The notes: generated from the sequence alone by a model not told the origin. Counted from the stretch's first letter, positions 40,588 to 50,491 are shown. The stretch is DNA of 64,000 bases from an uncultured Pelagibacteraceae bacterium (GCA_902580135.1 CACHJL010000001.1:38424-102423), one strand, 5' to 3'. A program made the numbers and translations.

Positions 40588-40924
40588 AAATTTAAAGCTT
40601 GTAATAAATAATGTTTCTAAAGAAGAAAATCAAAAATATTTTTTCGAAAAAAAAGAGCTCAATATAATTCTTAACTTATATGCCAAAATGGTTTCGGAAG
40701 GATCTTGGAAGGATTATGGCCTATCTATTTCTAGTAAACAAGTAAGCTTTATAGTTTTTAAGAATGCAGCAGAAAATGCAATGTATAAAATTTGCAAAAA
40801 TTTTAAACCTACAAATAAAAATCTAAGATATTTAATCACAGATACAAATGGTAAAATATTAAAAAATTCTTTTGAATTAAAATCTTTACTAAACAAAACA
40901 GATTGGAAAAAATTAAAAAAATAA
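40580..40924 (+). CDS. DUF2794 family protein
   Basis: The 114-residue protein resembles the alphaproteobacterial DUF2794 family: FEKKELNIILNLYAKMVSEG (about 23-42), WKDYGLSISSKQVSFIVFKNA and a C-terminal GKILKNSFELKSLL. No enzymatic motif is visible. Function unknown. It overlaps yciB, so the two are probably co-expressed, and converges with the Bax-inhibitor gene after 1 base. Confidence 0.8.
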   Translation: MNRNLKLVINNVSKEENQKYFFEKKELNIILNLYAKMVSEGSWKDYGLSISSKQVSFIVFKNAAENAMYKICKNFKPTNKNLRYLITDTNGKILKNSFELKSLLNKTDWKKLKK

Positions 40925-40925
40925 G

Positions 40926-41687
40926 TTATCTTCTTTGACCAAATAATCTTAGCAACATAATAAATAGATTAATAAAGTCTAAGTATAAAGTTAATGCACC
41001 CATAACAGCTTTTTTACCCATTAATTCACCTGTGTCTGAGGCAGCATACATATTTTTAATTTTTTGTGTGTCATAAGCTGTAAGGCCTACAAATATTAAA
41101 ACACCAATAATTGATATCGCAAAGTACATCATTGAAGACTTTAAAAATATATTAACGATTGAAGCAATTATAATTCCGATTAATCCCATCATTAAAAAAG
41201 ATCCAAGCTTTGTTAAATCTCTTTTAGTTGTATAACCATAAATACTCATTGCCCCAAAAGTTGCTGATGAAATAAAAAATACTCTAGTTACACTTAAACC
41301 GGTGTAAACTAATAAAATTGAAGAAAGTGACAGTCCCATTAAAGCTGCAAAAACCCAAAAAGTAGTTTGTGCTTTTGATGCGCTCATTTTATTTATTCCA
41401 AAACTCATATAAAAAACTATTCCTAATGGAGCCAACATTACAATCCATTTTAATCCTGATAAATAAATTGCATTTCCAAATTCAGTAAGAGCAATTATTG
41501 ATCCATTTGCATCTGTCACAACTGACATCTTGAATGAAAGTAGTGCTATAATTCCAGTTAATAATACTCCAGTAGCCATATAATTATAAACTTTAAGCAT
41601 GTAGGCTCTAAGGCCCTCATCCATAGCTACTGTAGTTTGTTGGGCTTCTTTTACTTTGTTTAATATATTTTGTTTATTAAAATCCAT
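40926..41687 (-). CDS. Bax inhibitor-1/YccA family membrane protein
   Basis: The 253-residue protein has seven hydrophobic segments. The family blocks are KVYNYMATGVLLTGIIALL, the MAPLGIVFYMSFG helix, and the C-terminal FVGLTAYDTQKIKNMY, GALTLYLDFINLFIMLLRLFG. Bacterial members interact with FtsH or act as pH-sensitive calcium leak channels; the exact role here is unknown. It stands alone, divergent from the aldo/keto reductase. Confidence 0.93.
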   Translation of the reverse strand: MDFNKQNILNKVKEAQQTTVAMDEGLRAYMLKVYNYMATGVLLTGIIALLSFKMSVVTDANGSIIALTEFGNAIYLSGLKWIVMLAPLGIVFYMSFGINKMSASKAQTTFWVFAALMGLSLSSILLVYTGLSVTRVFFISSATFGAMSIYGYTTKRDLTKLGSFLMMGLIGIIIASIVNIFLKSSMMYFAISIIGVLIFVGLTAYDTQKIKNMYAASDTGELMGKKAVMGALTLYLDFINLFIMLLRLFGQRR

Positions 41688-41758
41688 AACATTTATATAA
41701 TAGCCTTTTACTATTTATTCAAGATATCATAAAAACCTTAAAAAATATTTAATATTCA

Positions 41759-42793
41759 ATGAATTATAGAAAATTAGGCAATACAGATCTTAAAGTAAGC
41801 ACTATTTGTTTAGGAACTATGACTTGGGGAGAACAAAATACCCAAGAAGAAGGTTTTGAACAAATGAATTATGCATTAGATCAAGGAGTAAATTTTTGGG
41901 ATACAGCAGAACTTTACGCGGTTCCTCCAAAAGCAGAAACTTTTGGTCATACAGAAACAATAATAGGTAACTGGTTTGAAAAAAATAAAAAGAGAGACAA
42001 AGTTATATTGGCAACAAAAGTAGCAGGACCTTCGAGAAAATATATCAGAAATGGTGAAAATAGTTTTGTTGGAAAAAATTTAGATGAAGCAATCAATAAC
42101 AGTCTTAGAAGACTTAAAACAGATTACATAGATCTTTATCAACTTCATTGGCCTGAAAGAAATGTTAATAATTTTGGAAGACTTGGATATACTCATAAAG
42201 AAAATAATTGGAATAAATTTGAAGATGTTTTAGATAATTTAAAAAAATATATTGATAGTGGAAAAATAAGATACGTTGGGTTATCTAATGAAACACCATG
42301 GGGTGTAATGAGTTATCTTAAATTATCAAAAGATAAAGATTTACCAAGAATGATGTCAATTCAGAATCCTTATAGTCTATTAAATAGATCGTATGAGGTG
42401 GGATTAGCAGAAATTTCTATAAGAGAAAAAATCGGATGTCTTGCTTATTCACCTTTGGCAAGTGGGTATTTAAGTGGAAAATACAGAAATGGTAATTATC
42501 CTAAAGGGTCAAGAATAGAGAGAGATTTCGATTTTTGGACCAGATATAGAAATCCAAATGTAGAAAAAGCCGTAGATGAATACTACAAGATCAGTAAAAA
42601 ATATGCTCTTAACTTTGCTCAAATGTCCATAAAATTTTGTGAAGTTCAAGATTTTGTAACAAGTGTCATAATTGGTTCCACAACTATGGAGCAGTTGAAA
42701 ACTGATATAGAAAGTGTAAAAGTTAAATTAGACAAAGAGGTTATAAAGGAAATCAATGAAATTCAAAAAATATATCCAAATCCATGTCCATAA
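41759..42793 (+). CDS. Aldo/keto reductase
   Basis: The 344-residue TIM-barrel oxidoreductase (Tas/YajO-like) shows MNYRKLGNTDLKVSTICLGTMTWG, the catalytic Asp/Tyr in FWDTAELYAVPPKAE, the Lys in ILATKVAGPS, TDYIDLYQLHWP with the His, and NADP contacts SPLASGYLSGKYR and IIGSTTMEQL. The physiological carbonyl substrate is unknown. It overlaps the following gene by 10 bases. Confidence 0.93.
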   Translation: MNYRKLGNTDLKVSTICLGTMTWGEQNTQEEGFEQMNYALDQGVNFWDTAELYAVPPKAETFGHTETIIGNWFEKNKKRDKVILATKVAGPSRKYIRNGENSFVGKNLDEAINNSLRRLKTDYIDLYQLHWPERNVNNFGRLGYTHKENNWNKFEDVLDNLKKYIDSGKIRYVGLSNETPWGVMSYLKLSKDKDLPRMMSIQNPYSLLNRSYEVGLAEISIREKIGCLAYSPLASGYLSGKYRNGNYPKGSRIERDFDFWTRYRNPNVEKAVDEYYKISKKYALNFAQMSIKFCEVQDFVTSVIIGSTTMEQLKTDIESVKVKLDKEVIKEINEIQKIYPNPCP

Positions 42794-43296
42794 TTAATCA
42801 AATTTTATTTCAATTATTAATATTATTTATTATTTCTTTTAAATTTGTAATAGCTGAAGATTTACAAAAGGTTGGAAAATTTAAAGACTGGGAAGTAATT
42901 ATGATTTCAGACGAAATGAATAAAGTTTGCTTTGCTCAATCGAAACCTGTACTACAATCTCCAAAAAAAAGTGATAGGGAAGCTAGATTATTTGTAACTT
43001 TTAGACCATTAGAAAAAATATCAGATGAAGTAAGCACTACCTCAGGCTATGAATATAACAGTCAAAATTCAATAATAGCATCTTCAGGAAAATCAAAATA
43101 TAAATTTGATATTGCACAAGATAATTTTGCATGGATATCGAGTAATAAAATAGAAAAAAGAATTATTAAAAGAATGAAAAAAGCATCAAGAATTATGATT
43201 ACTGCTTATAATAAATCAGGATCTCAAACAATCGACCATTATTCTTTGATGGGATTTACTAAAGCTTATAACGCTGCAAAAAAAAGCTGTACTTAA
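42784..43296 (+). CDS. Invasion-associated locus B (IalB)-like secreted protein
   Basis: The 170-residue protein has a signal peptide (cleavage near VIAEDL, about residue 24). The mature part follows the IalB layout: WEVIMISDEMNKVCFAQSKP, a central KFDIAQDNFAWISS strand region, KASRIMITAYNKSGSQTIDHYSLMGFTKAYN and a terminal Cys, which probably pairs with the first. IalB proteins are common in alphaproteobacteria and often of unknown function. It ends 4 bases before argG. Confidence 0.8.
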   Translation: MSIINQILFQLLILFIISFKFVIAEDLQKVGKFKDWEVIMISDEMNKVCFAQSKPVLQSPKKSDREARLFVTFRPLEKISDEVSTTSGYEYNSQNSIIASSGKSKYKFDIAQDNFAWISSNKIEKRIIKRMKKASRIMITAYNKSGSQTIDHYSLMGFTKAYNAAKKSCT

Positions 43297-43300
43297 AATA

Positions 43301-44485
43301 ATGAAATCGAAAAAAAAAATAGTTCTCGCCTACTCAGGCGGATTAGATACATCTATAATTCTTAAATGGCTGCAAGAAAATTATAATGCAGAAGTGATTT
43401 GCTATACTGCAGATATTGGCCAAGAAATAGATAGAAAAAAAATATTTAAGAATGCAAAAAAATTCGGAGTAAAAAAAATTATAATTCAAAATCTTCAAGA
43501 TACTTTCGTTAAGGACTATGTTTATCCAATGATTAGAGGGCATGCAATTTATGAAGGCGTCTATTTATTAGGTACGTCAATTGCAAGACCATTGATTGCA
43601 AAAGACCAAATAAAAGTTGCAAAAAAATTTAAGGCATATGCAGTTTCACATGGAGCAACAGGAAAAGGAAATGACCAAGTTAGATTTGAACTTGGATATC
43701 ATTATTTTGGACCAAAAATAAAAATAATAGCGCCTTGGAGAATATGGAAACTAAAGTCTAGAACTGACTTAATTAATTATGCAAAAAAGTACGGAATTCC
43801 TATTCCAAAAGATAAAAAAGGTGCACCGCCTTTCTCTGTGGATGACAATTTATTTCATACATCGACTGAGGGTAAAGTTTTAGAAAATCCAAAAAATTCA
43901 TCACCTGAATTTATTTTTCAAAGAACTACTTCTCCTGAAAAAGCACCTAATATTCCAACATTTGTAACAATTAATTTTAAAAATAGTGATCCAATTGGAA
44001 TTAATGGAAGAAAGTTGTCTCCATCTAAACTTTTAGAAAAACTTAATCAATTAGCTGGAAAAAATGGAATAGGTAGAGTTGATTTAGTAGAAAATAGATT
44101 TATTGGTATAAAATCTAGAGGTGTTTATGAAACTCCTGGAGGAACGTTATTATTAAATGCTCATAGAGCAATTGAGTCTATAACGCTTGATAAAGAAACA
44201 ATGCACAAAAAAGACTCGGTAATGCCTAGATATGCAGAGTTGATTTATAATGGTTACTGGTACTCTAAAGAAAGATTTAAACTTCAAAAAATTGTCGACC
44301 TTAAAAGAAGTAAAGTAAACGGATCAGTTAAACTTAAGCTTTATAAAGGTAATATTACTATTCATTCTAGAATAACTAAAAGTAATGCTTATTCGATGAA
44401 AAAAGTATCATTTGAAGAAAATAAAACTTTTAATAAATCTAATGTAGAAAGATTTATTAATTTTCACAAAAAAAAACTTAGATAA
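43301..44485 (+). CDS. argG: Argininosuccinate synthase
   Basis: The 394-residue enzyme has the PP-loop VLAYSGGLDTSIILKWL (about 8-24), VSHGATGKGNDQVRFELGYHYF (split about 115-136), RTDLINYAKKYGIPIP and the segment GVYETPGGTLLLNAHRAIE. It joins citrulline and aspartate with ATP in arginine synthesis. argH is not nearby. Length and motifs are complete. Confidence 0.97.
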   Translation: MKSKKKIVLAYSGGLDTSIILKWLQENYNAEVICYTADIGQEIDRKKIFKNAKKFGVKKIIIQNLQDTFVKDYVYPMIRGHAIYEGVYLLGTSIARPLIAKDQIKVAKKFKAYAVSHGATGKGNDQVRFELGYHYFGPKIKIIAPWRIWKLKSRTDLINYAKKYGIPIPKDKKGAPPFSVDDNLFHTSTEGKVLENPKNSSPEFIFQRTTSPEKAPNIPTFVTINFKNSDPIGINGRKLSPSKLLEKLNQLAGKNGIGRVDLVENRFIGIKSRGVYETPGGTLLLNAHRAIESITLDKETMHKKDSVMPRYAELIYNGYWYSKERFKLQKIVDLKRSKVNGSVKLKLYKGNITIHSRITKSNAYSMKKVSFEENKTFNKSNVERFINFHKKKLR

Positions 44486-44498
44486 AATATTTTATAAA

Positions 44499-45566
44499 TT
44501 GATGAAAAAAATATTTTTATTAATATTAATTTTTTTTAATTTTTATTCATTTTTGTTAGCAGAAAATTTAAAGTTTAAAAAAATTGCCTCTTTAGATAAA
44601 CCTTGGGGATCATCATTTATTAGTAATAATGAAATAATAATAACTGAAAAAAGTGGAAAAATTAAAATTGTAAATATACTTACTGGTAAGCTAGCCGAAA
44701 TTGAACATAATCTTAATTTTTTAGAATATGGACAAGGTGGATTACTAGATATTCTTCATAAAGACAATTTTATTTACATATCTTATACAGAAAATAGGGA
44801 AAACTGGAAAACTAGCACTTCAATTGCAAAAGCCAAACTAAATAAAAAAAAATTATTATTTAAAAATATATTTCAAGCGAATCCACCTATTGACTCTGGT
44901 TATCATTTTGGATCAAGATTAGCTATAAAAGACAATTATCTTTTTGCATCTGCTGGTGAAAGAGGGATGGGGATGATTGCTCAAGATGCATCCAAACATC
45001 CTGGTAGTATAATAAGAATTCATTTAGATGGAAGTGTTCCTAAAGATAATCCAAGGTTTCAAGATAAACAAAAATGGTTACCAGAAATATATCAAATAGG
45101 AATTAGAAATCCTCAGGGCTTAACTGTATCCCCATATGATGGAAAAGTTTATATTAGCAATCATGGAGCTAAAGGTGGAGATTTTTTTGGTGAGGTTAAA
45201 AAAGGAGAAAATTATGGTTGGAAAATTTTAGGTTGGGGAGGAAAAAATTATTCAGGGATACCAATTGGACCAAAATGGAAGCCTGGCTTTACGAAAGCTA
45301 TTCAATATTGGGTGCCATCAATAGCAACTAGTGCAATTAAAATTTATAAAGGCGATGAATTTAAAGAGTGGAATGGACACGCTTTAATTACTTCTTTGAA
45401 AGATCAATCATTAAGAAAATTAATTTTTGATGATTTATCTAATATTAAAGAAGAAATTATATTTAAAGATAAAATAGGTAGAATAAGAGATATCATTATA
45501 CATCCTGAAAATGGAAAAATTTTCTTTTTAAACCCAGATGGATTACATTTAATGGAAAAGAATTAA
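44499..45566 (+). CDS. Secreted PQQ-type sugar/aldose dehydrogenase family protein (YliI-like)
   Basis: The 355-residue protein has a signal peptide (cleavage near LLAEN, residue 22) and a six-bladed propeller of the glucose/sorbosone dehydrogenase family: LDKPWGSSFI, GQGGLLDILHK, YHFGSRLAIKDNYLFASAGERG, GSIIRIHLDGSVPKDNPRF, the strongly conserved IYQIGIRNPQGLTVSP, and GENYGWKILGWG. The family oxidises aldose sugars with PQQ; whether this organism makes PQQ is not shown by the window. It overlaps the convergent hydrolase gene by 4 bases. Confidence 0.88.
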   Translation: MMKKIFLLILIFFNFYSFLLAENLKFKKIASLDKPWGSSFISNNEIIITEKSGKIKIVNILTGKLAEIEHNLNFLEYGQGGLLDILHKDNFIYISYTENRENWKTSTSIAKAKLNKKKLLFKNIFQANPPIDSGYHFGSRLAIKDNYLFASAGERGMGMIAQDASKHPGSIIRIHLDGSVPKDNPRFQDKQKWLPEIYQIGIRNPQGLTVSPYDGKVYISNHGAKGGDFFGEVKKGENYGWKILGWGGKNYSGIPIGPKWKPGFTKAIQYWVPSIATSAIKIYKGDEFKEWNGHALITSLKDQSLRKLIFDDLSNIKEEIIFKDKIGRIRDIIIHPENGKIFFLNPDGLHLMEKN

Positions 45567-46567
45567 TTATAAGAAAGTAAATTCTTTAAAGATTGGAACT
45601 CTCCAATTTTAAAAATAATAGCATCTTCCCTTGTAAAACCAAATTTTTCTGCATTATCTTTAAATCTATTTCGCGGTTCCATAATGGGCTCTAATGATAA
45701 GACAAAAGTTCCCCAATGCATTCCAATTGCTTTTTTACTTTTTAAATCTTTTGCAATACTCAATGCTTCTTCTGGATTTGTATGATAAGAAGATTTATCT
45801 TTGTATGGCATCATTGGATAAAAATTATATGCACCAATATTAATTAAAGTTAAATCAATCGGCCCAAATTTATCCCCAAGTTCTTTATAAATATTTCCAA
45901 CTCCCGTATCACAAGCAAAAAGAATTTTTTTATCTTTATATTCAATTAAAAAATTTCCCCAAAGTGTTTTATTAGTATCTGTTAAACTTCTTTTTGACCA
46001 ATGAACTGCGGGCAAAAAAGTAACTTTTAATTCGTCATTAATTTTGATCTCATCATACCAATCCATTTCGCTAACATCACTATATCCATTACGAGTAAAA
46101 TATTTCCCAAGTTTTAAAGGCAATAAAACTTTGCTATCCTTAAATGGAAATTTTTTAATTGATCTCATATCTTGGTGATCATAGTGATTATGAGTTAATA
46201 AAAATAAATCTGTTTTTGGAATTTCATTAAGTTTTAAAGCTGGTTCAGTAAATCTTTTGGGTCCAAAAAATAACGGTCCAGCATTTTTTGAAAAAACAGG
46301 ATCTGTTATAATTGTTGTATTTCCTAATTTTAGTAAGAAAGTAGCATGACCAATCCATCCTATAAAATCATCATCTTTAAATCTTTCTAAATCTGATAAA
46401 ATTTTTTTTTTTTCGACAATATGATCTTTGGGAATATTCATATTGAGTTTTTTTTTTTCTTTATTAAAAATTTTAAAAGACCATTTGAAATTAGAATTAC
46501 GTTCAGGAGAACCTTCTGGGTTTCTAAATGTACCATCAGGTAAATGATGAAAAGGTTTTTTCTCCAT
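45563..46567 (-). CDS. Metallo-beta-lactamase-fold hydrolase (NAPE-PLD/UlaG-like)
   Basis: The 334-residue protein has WIGHATFLLKLGNTTIITDPVF (split at about 70-91), the metal motif LTHNHYDHQDMRSI (about 127-140), VHWSKRSLTD, FACDTGVGN with the bridging Asp, and GMHWGTF with the last His. It matches the group that includes N-acyl-phosphatidylethanolamine phospholipase D and related bacterial lipid hydrolases. Residues before 60 (HHLPDGTFRNPEGSPERN) are typical of that group. Substrate not known. Confidence 0.88.
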   Translation of the reverse strand: MEKKPFHHLPDGTFRNPEGSPERNSNFKWSFKIFNKEKKKLNMNIPKDHIVEKKKILSDLERFKDDDFIGWIGHATFLLKLGNTTIITDPVFSKNAGPLFFGPKRFTEPALKLNEIPKTDLFLLTHNHYDHQDMRSIKKFPFKDSKVLLPLKLGKYFTRNGYSDVSEMDWYDEIKINDELKVTFLPAVHWSKRSLTDTNKTLWGNFLIEYKDKKILFACDTGVGNIYKELGDKFGPIDLTLINIGAYNFYPMMPYKDKSSYHTNPEEALSIAKDLKSKKAIGMHWGTFVLSLEPIMEPRNRFKDNAEKFGFTREDAIIFKIGEFQSLKNLLSYN

Positions 46568-46597
46568 AGTAAAATTAAATAATTTTATATAAAAAAA

Positions 46598-47443
46598 TTA
46601 ATTTTGCGATCTTTTAAAGCAATCAATAGTATTTTTAAGCAAACACGCAATAGTCATAGGCCCAACTCCACCAGGAACAGGTGTTAACGCTTTTGCAACT
46701 TTTGATACTTCTTCAAATGCAACATCACCTACGATTCCTTTTTCTGTTTTATTTATTCCTACATCAATAACAATTGTGTCTTTTTTAACCCAATCACCTT
46801 TTACAAGTTCTGGAATTCCAACTGCTGCAACAATAATATCTGCTTCCAAGCATTCAGCTTTTAGATCTTTGGTTTTTGAATGGGTTATTGTTACTGTACA
46901 ATTTTCTTTCAAAAGAAGCTGTGTCATAGGTTTTCCATTTAAATTTGACCTTCCAACCACAACTGCTTTTTTTCCACTCAAGTTTGGTTCAATTTTTTTT
47001 ATTAATAAATAACATCCAAGAGGTGTACAAGGAACTGAGCTTTCATAGCCTGAAGAAAGATTTCCAACGTTCATTGGATGAAAACCATCAACATCTTTGC
47101 CTGGTGAAATTTTTTCGATAACTTTTTGTTTATCTATATGTTTTGGTAAAGGCAACTGCACTAGGATTCCTGAAACAGTATCATCTTTATTTAATTCATT
47201 TATTTTATCTAATACAATTTTTTCTTCTACTGAGTCTGGATATCGTATTACTTCTGATTTTAAGCCTACTTCATTTGCTGATTTTTCTTTATTACGAACA
47301 TATATTTGACTAGGAGTTAAGTCTCCAATCAAAATTACGGTTAGTCCTGGAACTTTATTATATTTTGATTTCAGTTCCGATACTTCTTGTTTAAGTTCTT
47401 CTCTAAGTTCTGCTGCTGCTTTCTTTCCGTCAATCAAGATCAT
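46598..47443 (-). CDS. folD: Methylenetetrahydrofolate dehydrogenase/cyclohydrolase FolD
   Basis: Started at MILIDGKKAAAEL (47443) the protein has 281 residues, the normal size; the frame continues upstream but would overlap yggT with non-conserved sequence. Motifs: the Tyr/Lys active-site region PSQIYVRNKEKSANEVG, VQLPLPKHID, KDVDGFHPMNVG, PCTPLGCYLLI, the NADP loop VVGRSNLNGKPMTQLL, and TPVPGGVGPMTIACLL. It oxidises methylene-THF and makes 10-formyl-THF; the folate pool links it to the one-carbon unit released by DmdA. Confidence 0.96.
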   Translation of the reverse strand: MILIDGKKAAAELREELKQEVSELKSKYNKVPGLTVILIGDLTPSQIYVRNKEKSANEVGLKSEVIRYPDSVEEKIVLDKINELNKDDTVSGILVQLPLPKHIDKQKVIEKISPGKDVDGFHPMNVGNLSSGYESSVPCTPLGCYLLIKKIEPNLSGKKAVVVGRSNLNGKPMTQLLLKENCTVTITHSKTKDLKAECLEADIIVAAVGIPELVKGDWVKKDTIVIDVGINKTEKGIVGDVAFEEVSKVAKALTPVPGGVGPMTIACLLKNTIDCFKRSQN

Positions 47444-47448
47444 GATAA

Positions 47449-47739
47449 TTAAAATATTAATGGTGCCACGTAAAGCTTCATACACATTTCTATAAACCAG
47501 ATCAACAAAAGAAGAATTATTGGAGATATGTCAAAAGCTCCTAAATTGGGCAAAAAACTTCTTATTCTATTATAAATGGGGTCTGTAAGCCTGTAAGTGA
47601 ATTCTAAAATTGAATAAACAAACCTATTAGAAGTATTCAAAATATTAAATGCAATTAGCCAACTTATTATCACATTTGCTATTACAACATATGAATATAA
47701 TTTTAGTAATTGAAGAACTAAGTAGAAAACTGCAATCAT
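47449..47739 (-). CDS. YggT family membrane protein
   Basis: The 96-residue protein has two hydrophobic helices (about 3-32 and 70-95) and the YggT pattern VIANVIISWLIAFN and YRLTDPIYNRIRSFLPNLGAFDISPIILLLLIWF. YggT proteins are linked to osmotic adaptation and cell division in other organisms. It overlaps mscS by 4 bases and ends 6 bases before folD. Confidence 0.88.
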   Translation of the reverse strand: MIAVFYLVLQLLKLYSYVVIANVIISWLIAFNILNTSNRFVYSILEFTYRLTDPIYNRIRSFLPNLGAFDISPIILLLLIWFIEMCMKLYVAPLIF

Positions 47740-48821
47740 TTTTTTTCAACATAAATGGACTGACTAGGAAATGCAAATGATGCACCATTTTTTTCAACTA
47801 TTTGTTTTATTTCTAATGCTAACTTTTCTTTTACAGAAAGCCACTCTTCCCAATCATCAGTTTTACTAAAACATCTAACATACATGTCTATTGAACTATC
47901 AGAAAATTTATCAACTCTTACTGCAATTCCAATAGAAGTATCAAAATCCTCGTTATTAGTTATGTGTTCTTCAATTTGATTTCTAATTGTTTTTAGTTGA
48001 TCTACAGTGGTATCATATTGAAGAGTAATCATCCAACTGATTAACCAGTTTGTTGTTTGGCTAACATTAATTACGGCATTTTCAGCAAATTGAAAATTTG
48101 GAATTATTGCAAGCGATTTATCAAATTTTCTAATTACTGTTGATCTAAAACCAATTCTTTCAACTATACCTTCAATTATCCCTTCAACTAATATCCAATC
48201 TCCCATTTTAAATCTTTTTTCAACTAAAACTAAAATTCCAGAAATCAAATTTTTAAATAAATCTTGAGCACCTAGAGCAACTGCTACTCCAAATAACCCT
48301 AACCCAGCAATAATTGGACCTATTTTAATTCCCCACAATTCAAGAACTGCGGCGGCTCCTAAAATAAATATTAATATTTTTAATGACTTGATAATCCAAC
48401 CAATCAACTCTCTAGTCAGAATTTTATCTAAACCACTTAGAATGTATGAAACTGGTTCAATAATTTGATGGATTATCCAAAAAATTAATACTGTAATTAA
48501 TGTTCTATTTATATTGTCTATAAAAGATCTCATTTCATCAGAAAAAGACATGTAATAGCTTGCAAAAAATACTCCTAGAACAATTGGTAAAAATCTTGCA
48601 GGACCTTGCATTGCTTTGACAAAAGTATCGTCAAGTTTGTTTGTTGTTCTTTTAGAAATCAATTCTAGTTTTTTAATTATTAGTTTGCTGATTAGACCTC
48701 TAAAAACCAAAAAAATAAAAAATATTACTAGACCAATTATAATTTCTAGGAAATTAATCCCCATTATTCCTTTATCCCATACAGATAGAAATAAATTTTT
48801 AAAATTGTTTAAAACTTCCAT
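47736..48821 (-). CDS. Mechanosensitive ion channel, MscS family
   Basis: The 361-residue protein has four or five membrane helices, the pore-lining TM3 with GLGLFGVAVALGAQDLFKNLISG (split about 175-197), the beta domain WILVEGIIEGIVERIGFRSTVIR, and a C-terminal alpha/beta domain. It opens on membrane tension to release solutes. A neighbouring YggT fits an osmotic theme. It ends in SQSIYVEKK. Confidence 0.93.
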   Translation of the reverse strand: MEVLNNFKNLFLSVWDKGIMGINFLEIIIGLVIFFIFLVFRGLISKLIIKKLELISKRTTNKLDDTFVKAMQGPARFLPIVLGVFFASYYMSFSDEMRSFIDNINRTLITVLIFWIIHQIIEPVSYILSGLDKILTRELIGWIIKSLKILIFILGAAAVLELWGIKIGPIIAGLGLFGVAVALGAQDLFKNLISGILVLVEKRFKMGDWILVEGIIEGIVERIGFRSTVIRKFDKSLAIIPNFQFAENAVINVSQTTNWLISWMITLQYDTTVDQLKTIRNQIEEHITNNEDFDTSIGIAVRVDKFSDSSIDMYVRCFSKTDDWEEWLSVKEKLALEIKQIVEKNGASFAFPSQSIYVEKK

Positions 48822-48823
48822 TT

Positions 48824-49522
48824 TTAAATTTTATATAGCAAAAACTCTTCTTCACCAGGGTTAAATAAAAAAATTTTTTTCCATTTAATCTCGTTTAATA
48901 CAGAAGATGCACTTTCACCAATACACATTAAGTTAGTTTCCATCCATTCATCTTGCAAATCATGCTTTTTCAAAATATTTAAAAAACTTCTTGCACTGTT
49001 TTCTGAATAAATAAAAACTATATCAGGAATTAATGATTTGAGATCTTTAATAAATTCCTCCCTTATATTTTGATTTGATTTAACTGTATAGTTAACTAAC
49101 CTTGATACTGAATATCCTTCAGAAATTAAATCTTTATCAAGATTATAAGAAACAATTTCACCACTAATATAAATAAGAGAACCATTTTTTTTATCGAAAT
49201 TTTGTATAATAATTTCTTTTAAATTATTTACATTGCCTTCTGCACAAAAAATATTTTGGAAACCATGTTTTTTAGCAATTTTTTCAGTTGAAGATCCAAC
49301 ACAAAAACATATGATATTTTTATTTATTTTTGAAGTATTCAAATTTTTTATGGCATTAGCACTTGTAAAAATAATTCCTTTAAACTCATTGTATTTTGGT
49401 TCACTATATTCAATTGCATCAACATTTATTACTGGAAGATGAGAAACTTTATGACCCAAAAATTTAAATCTTAAAATTAATTCTTTGCAATCATCAAGTG
49501 GTCTAGTTAATAATATGTGCAT
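48824..49522 (-). CDS. hemD: Uroporphyrinogen-III synthase
   Basis: The 232-residue protein starts with ILLTRPLDDCKELILRF, typical of HemD, has GIIFTSANAIKNL (about 50-62), FCVGSSTEKIAKKHGF, and the second-domain DIVFIYSENSARSFL and CIGESASSVL. HemD sequences vary widely, but overlap by one base with hemC just upstream settles it. It closes hydroxymethylbilane to uroporphyrinogen III. Confidence 0.93.
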   Translation of the reverse strand: MHILLTRPLDDCKELILRFKFLGHKVSHLPVINVDAIEYSEPKYNEFKGIIFTSANAIKNLNTSKINKNIICFCVGSSTEKIAKKHGFQNIFCAEGNVNNLKEIIIQNFDKKNGSLIYISGEIVSYNLDKDLISEGYSVSRLVNYTVKSNQNIREEFIKDLKSLIPDIVFIYSENSARSFLNILKKHDLQDEWMETNLMCIGESASSVLNEIKWKKIFLFNPGEEEFLLYKI

Positions 49523-50433
49523 TATTTTTTATAAGATCCTTTCGATTGTGATTTTAATCGTTCACCTATATTTTTACTTAAATTTAAAAATGATTTTTTT
49601 TCATCACTTTCAGTTATAAAATATCTTTCATTTCCATCCACTGAAAAAAGTTCGGTTTTTAGATTTATTTTTTCATTTTTAATTTTAGCATAAACTCCAA
49701 TAGCGGTATCACAATCACCTTCTAAAATTTTTAAAACTTCTCTTTCAGTATTAGCTAAAATTCTGGAATCTTCATTATTAATTTTTTCTAATATATTTTT
49801 CATCTCATTATCATTGTCTCGACATTGTATAGCTATAATTCCTTGCCCTGCACAAGGTATTAACTCGTCTACATTAAACTCTTGTGTTATTTTTTCATTA
49901 AAACCTAATGCATCTATTCCAGCTTTTGACAAAAGAATTGCATCATATTCACCACTTTCTAATTTTTTAATTCTTGTGTCCACATTCCCTCTTATTAACT
50001 TATAGTTTAAGTCAGTTCTTTTCTGTTTAAGTTGAAATTCTCTTCTGTAAGAAGATGTTCCGATAATTGAATTAGGTTTTAAATCTTCAAATTTAATATT
50101 ACTTTTGCTTATCAAAATTTCATTTGGTGAATTTCTTTTTAAGAAAAAATTTGTTATTAGCCCTTCAGTTTCTATTGAGGGCATATCTTTTAAAGCATGG
50201 ACTGCAATATCTATATGATTGTTAATTAATTCATTCTCAATTTTTTTTGAGAATAATCCTTTGCCACCTAAATTTGATAATCTATCTTTTTGATTTTCAT
50301 CTCCTGAAGTCAAAATTTTTTTGATTTCAATCTTTTTCAAAAATTCTTTTCCAAGCTCTTTTTTCACTTTCTCCGCATAAATCAAAGCTAACTTGCTGCC
50401 TCTAGAACCAATAATGATTTTATCTTTTTTCAT
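49522..50433 (-). CDS. hemC: Hydroxymethylbilane synthase (porphobilinogen deaminase)
   Basis: The 303-residue enzyme has IIGSRGSKLALIYAEKV, GGKGLFSKKIENELI, DIAVHALKDMPSI (about 75-88), IGTSSYRREFQLK and the dipyrromethane-cofactor Cys in LEGDCDTAIGVYA (about 241). It polymerises four porphobilinogens for haem. It is divergent from tsaD with a 58-base gap, the common alphaproteobacterial arrangement. Confidence 0.97.
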   Translation of the reverse strand: MKKDKIIIGSRGSKLALIYAEKVKKELGKEFLKKIEIKKILTSGDENQKDRLSNLGGKGLFSKKIENELINNHIDIAVHALKDMPSIETEGLITNFFLKRNSPNEILISKSNIKFEDLKPNSIIGTSSYRREFQLKQKRTDLNYKLIRGNVDTRIKKLESGEYDAILLSKAGIDALGFNEKITQEFNVDELIPCAGQGIIAIQCRDNDNEMKNILEKINNEDSRILANTEREVLKILEGDCDTAIGVYAKIKNEKINLKTELFSVDGNERYFITESDEKKSFLNLSKNIGERLKSQSKGSYKK

Positions 50434-50491
50434 AAATCTTATTTTTATTTCATTCTTATAGTTTAATTATATTAATAAGAAAAAATTATTT

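Noticed and set aside
47444-47485. FolD start at the upstream ATG
   Set aside because: It would overlap yggT and add 14 residues not seen in FolD; the ATG at 47443 gives the standard MILIDGK start.
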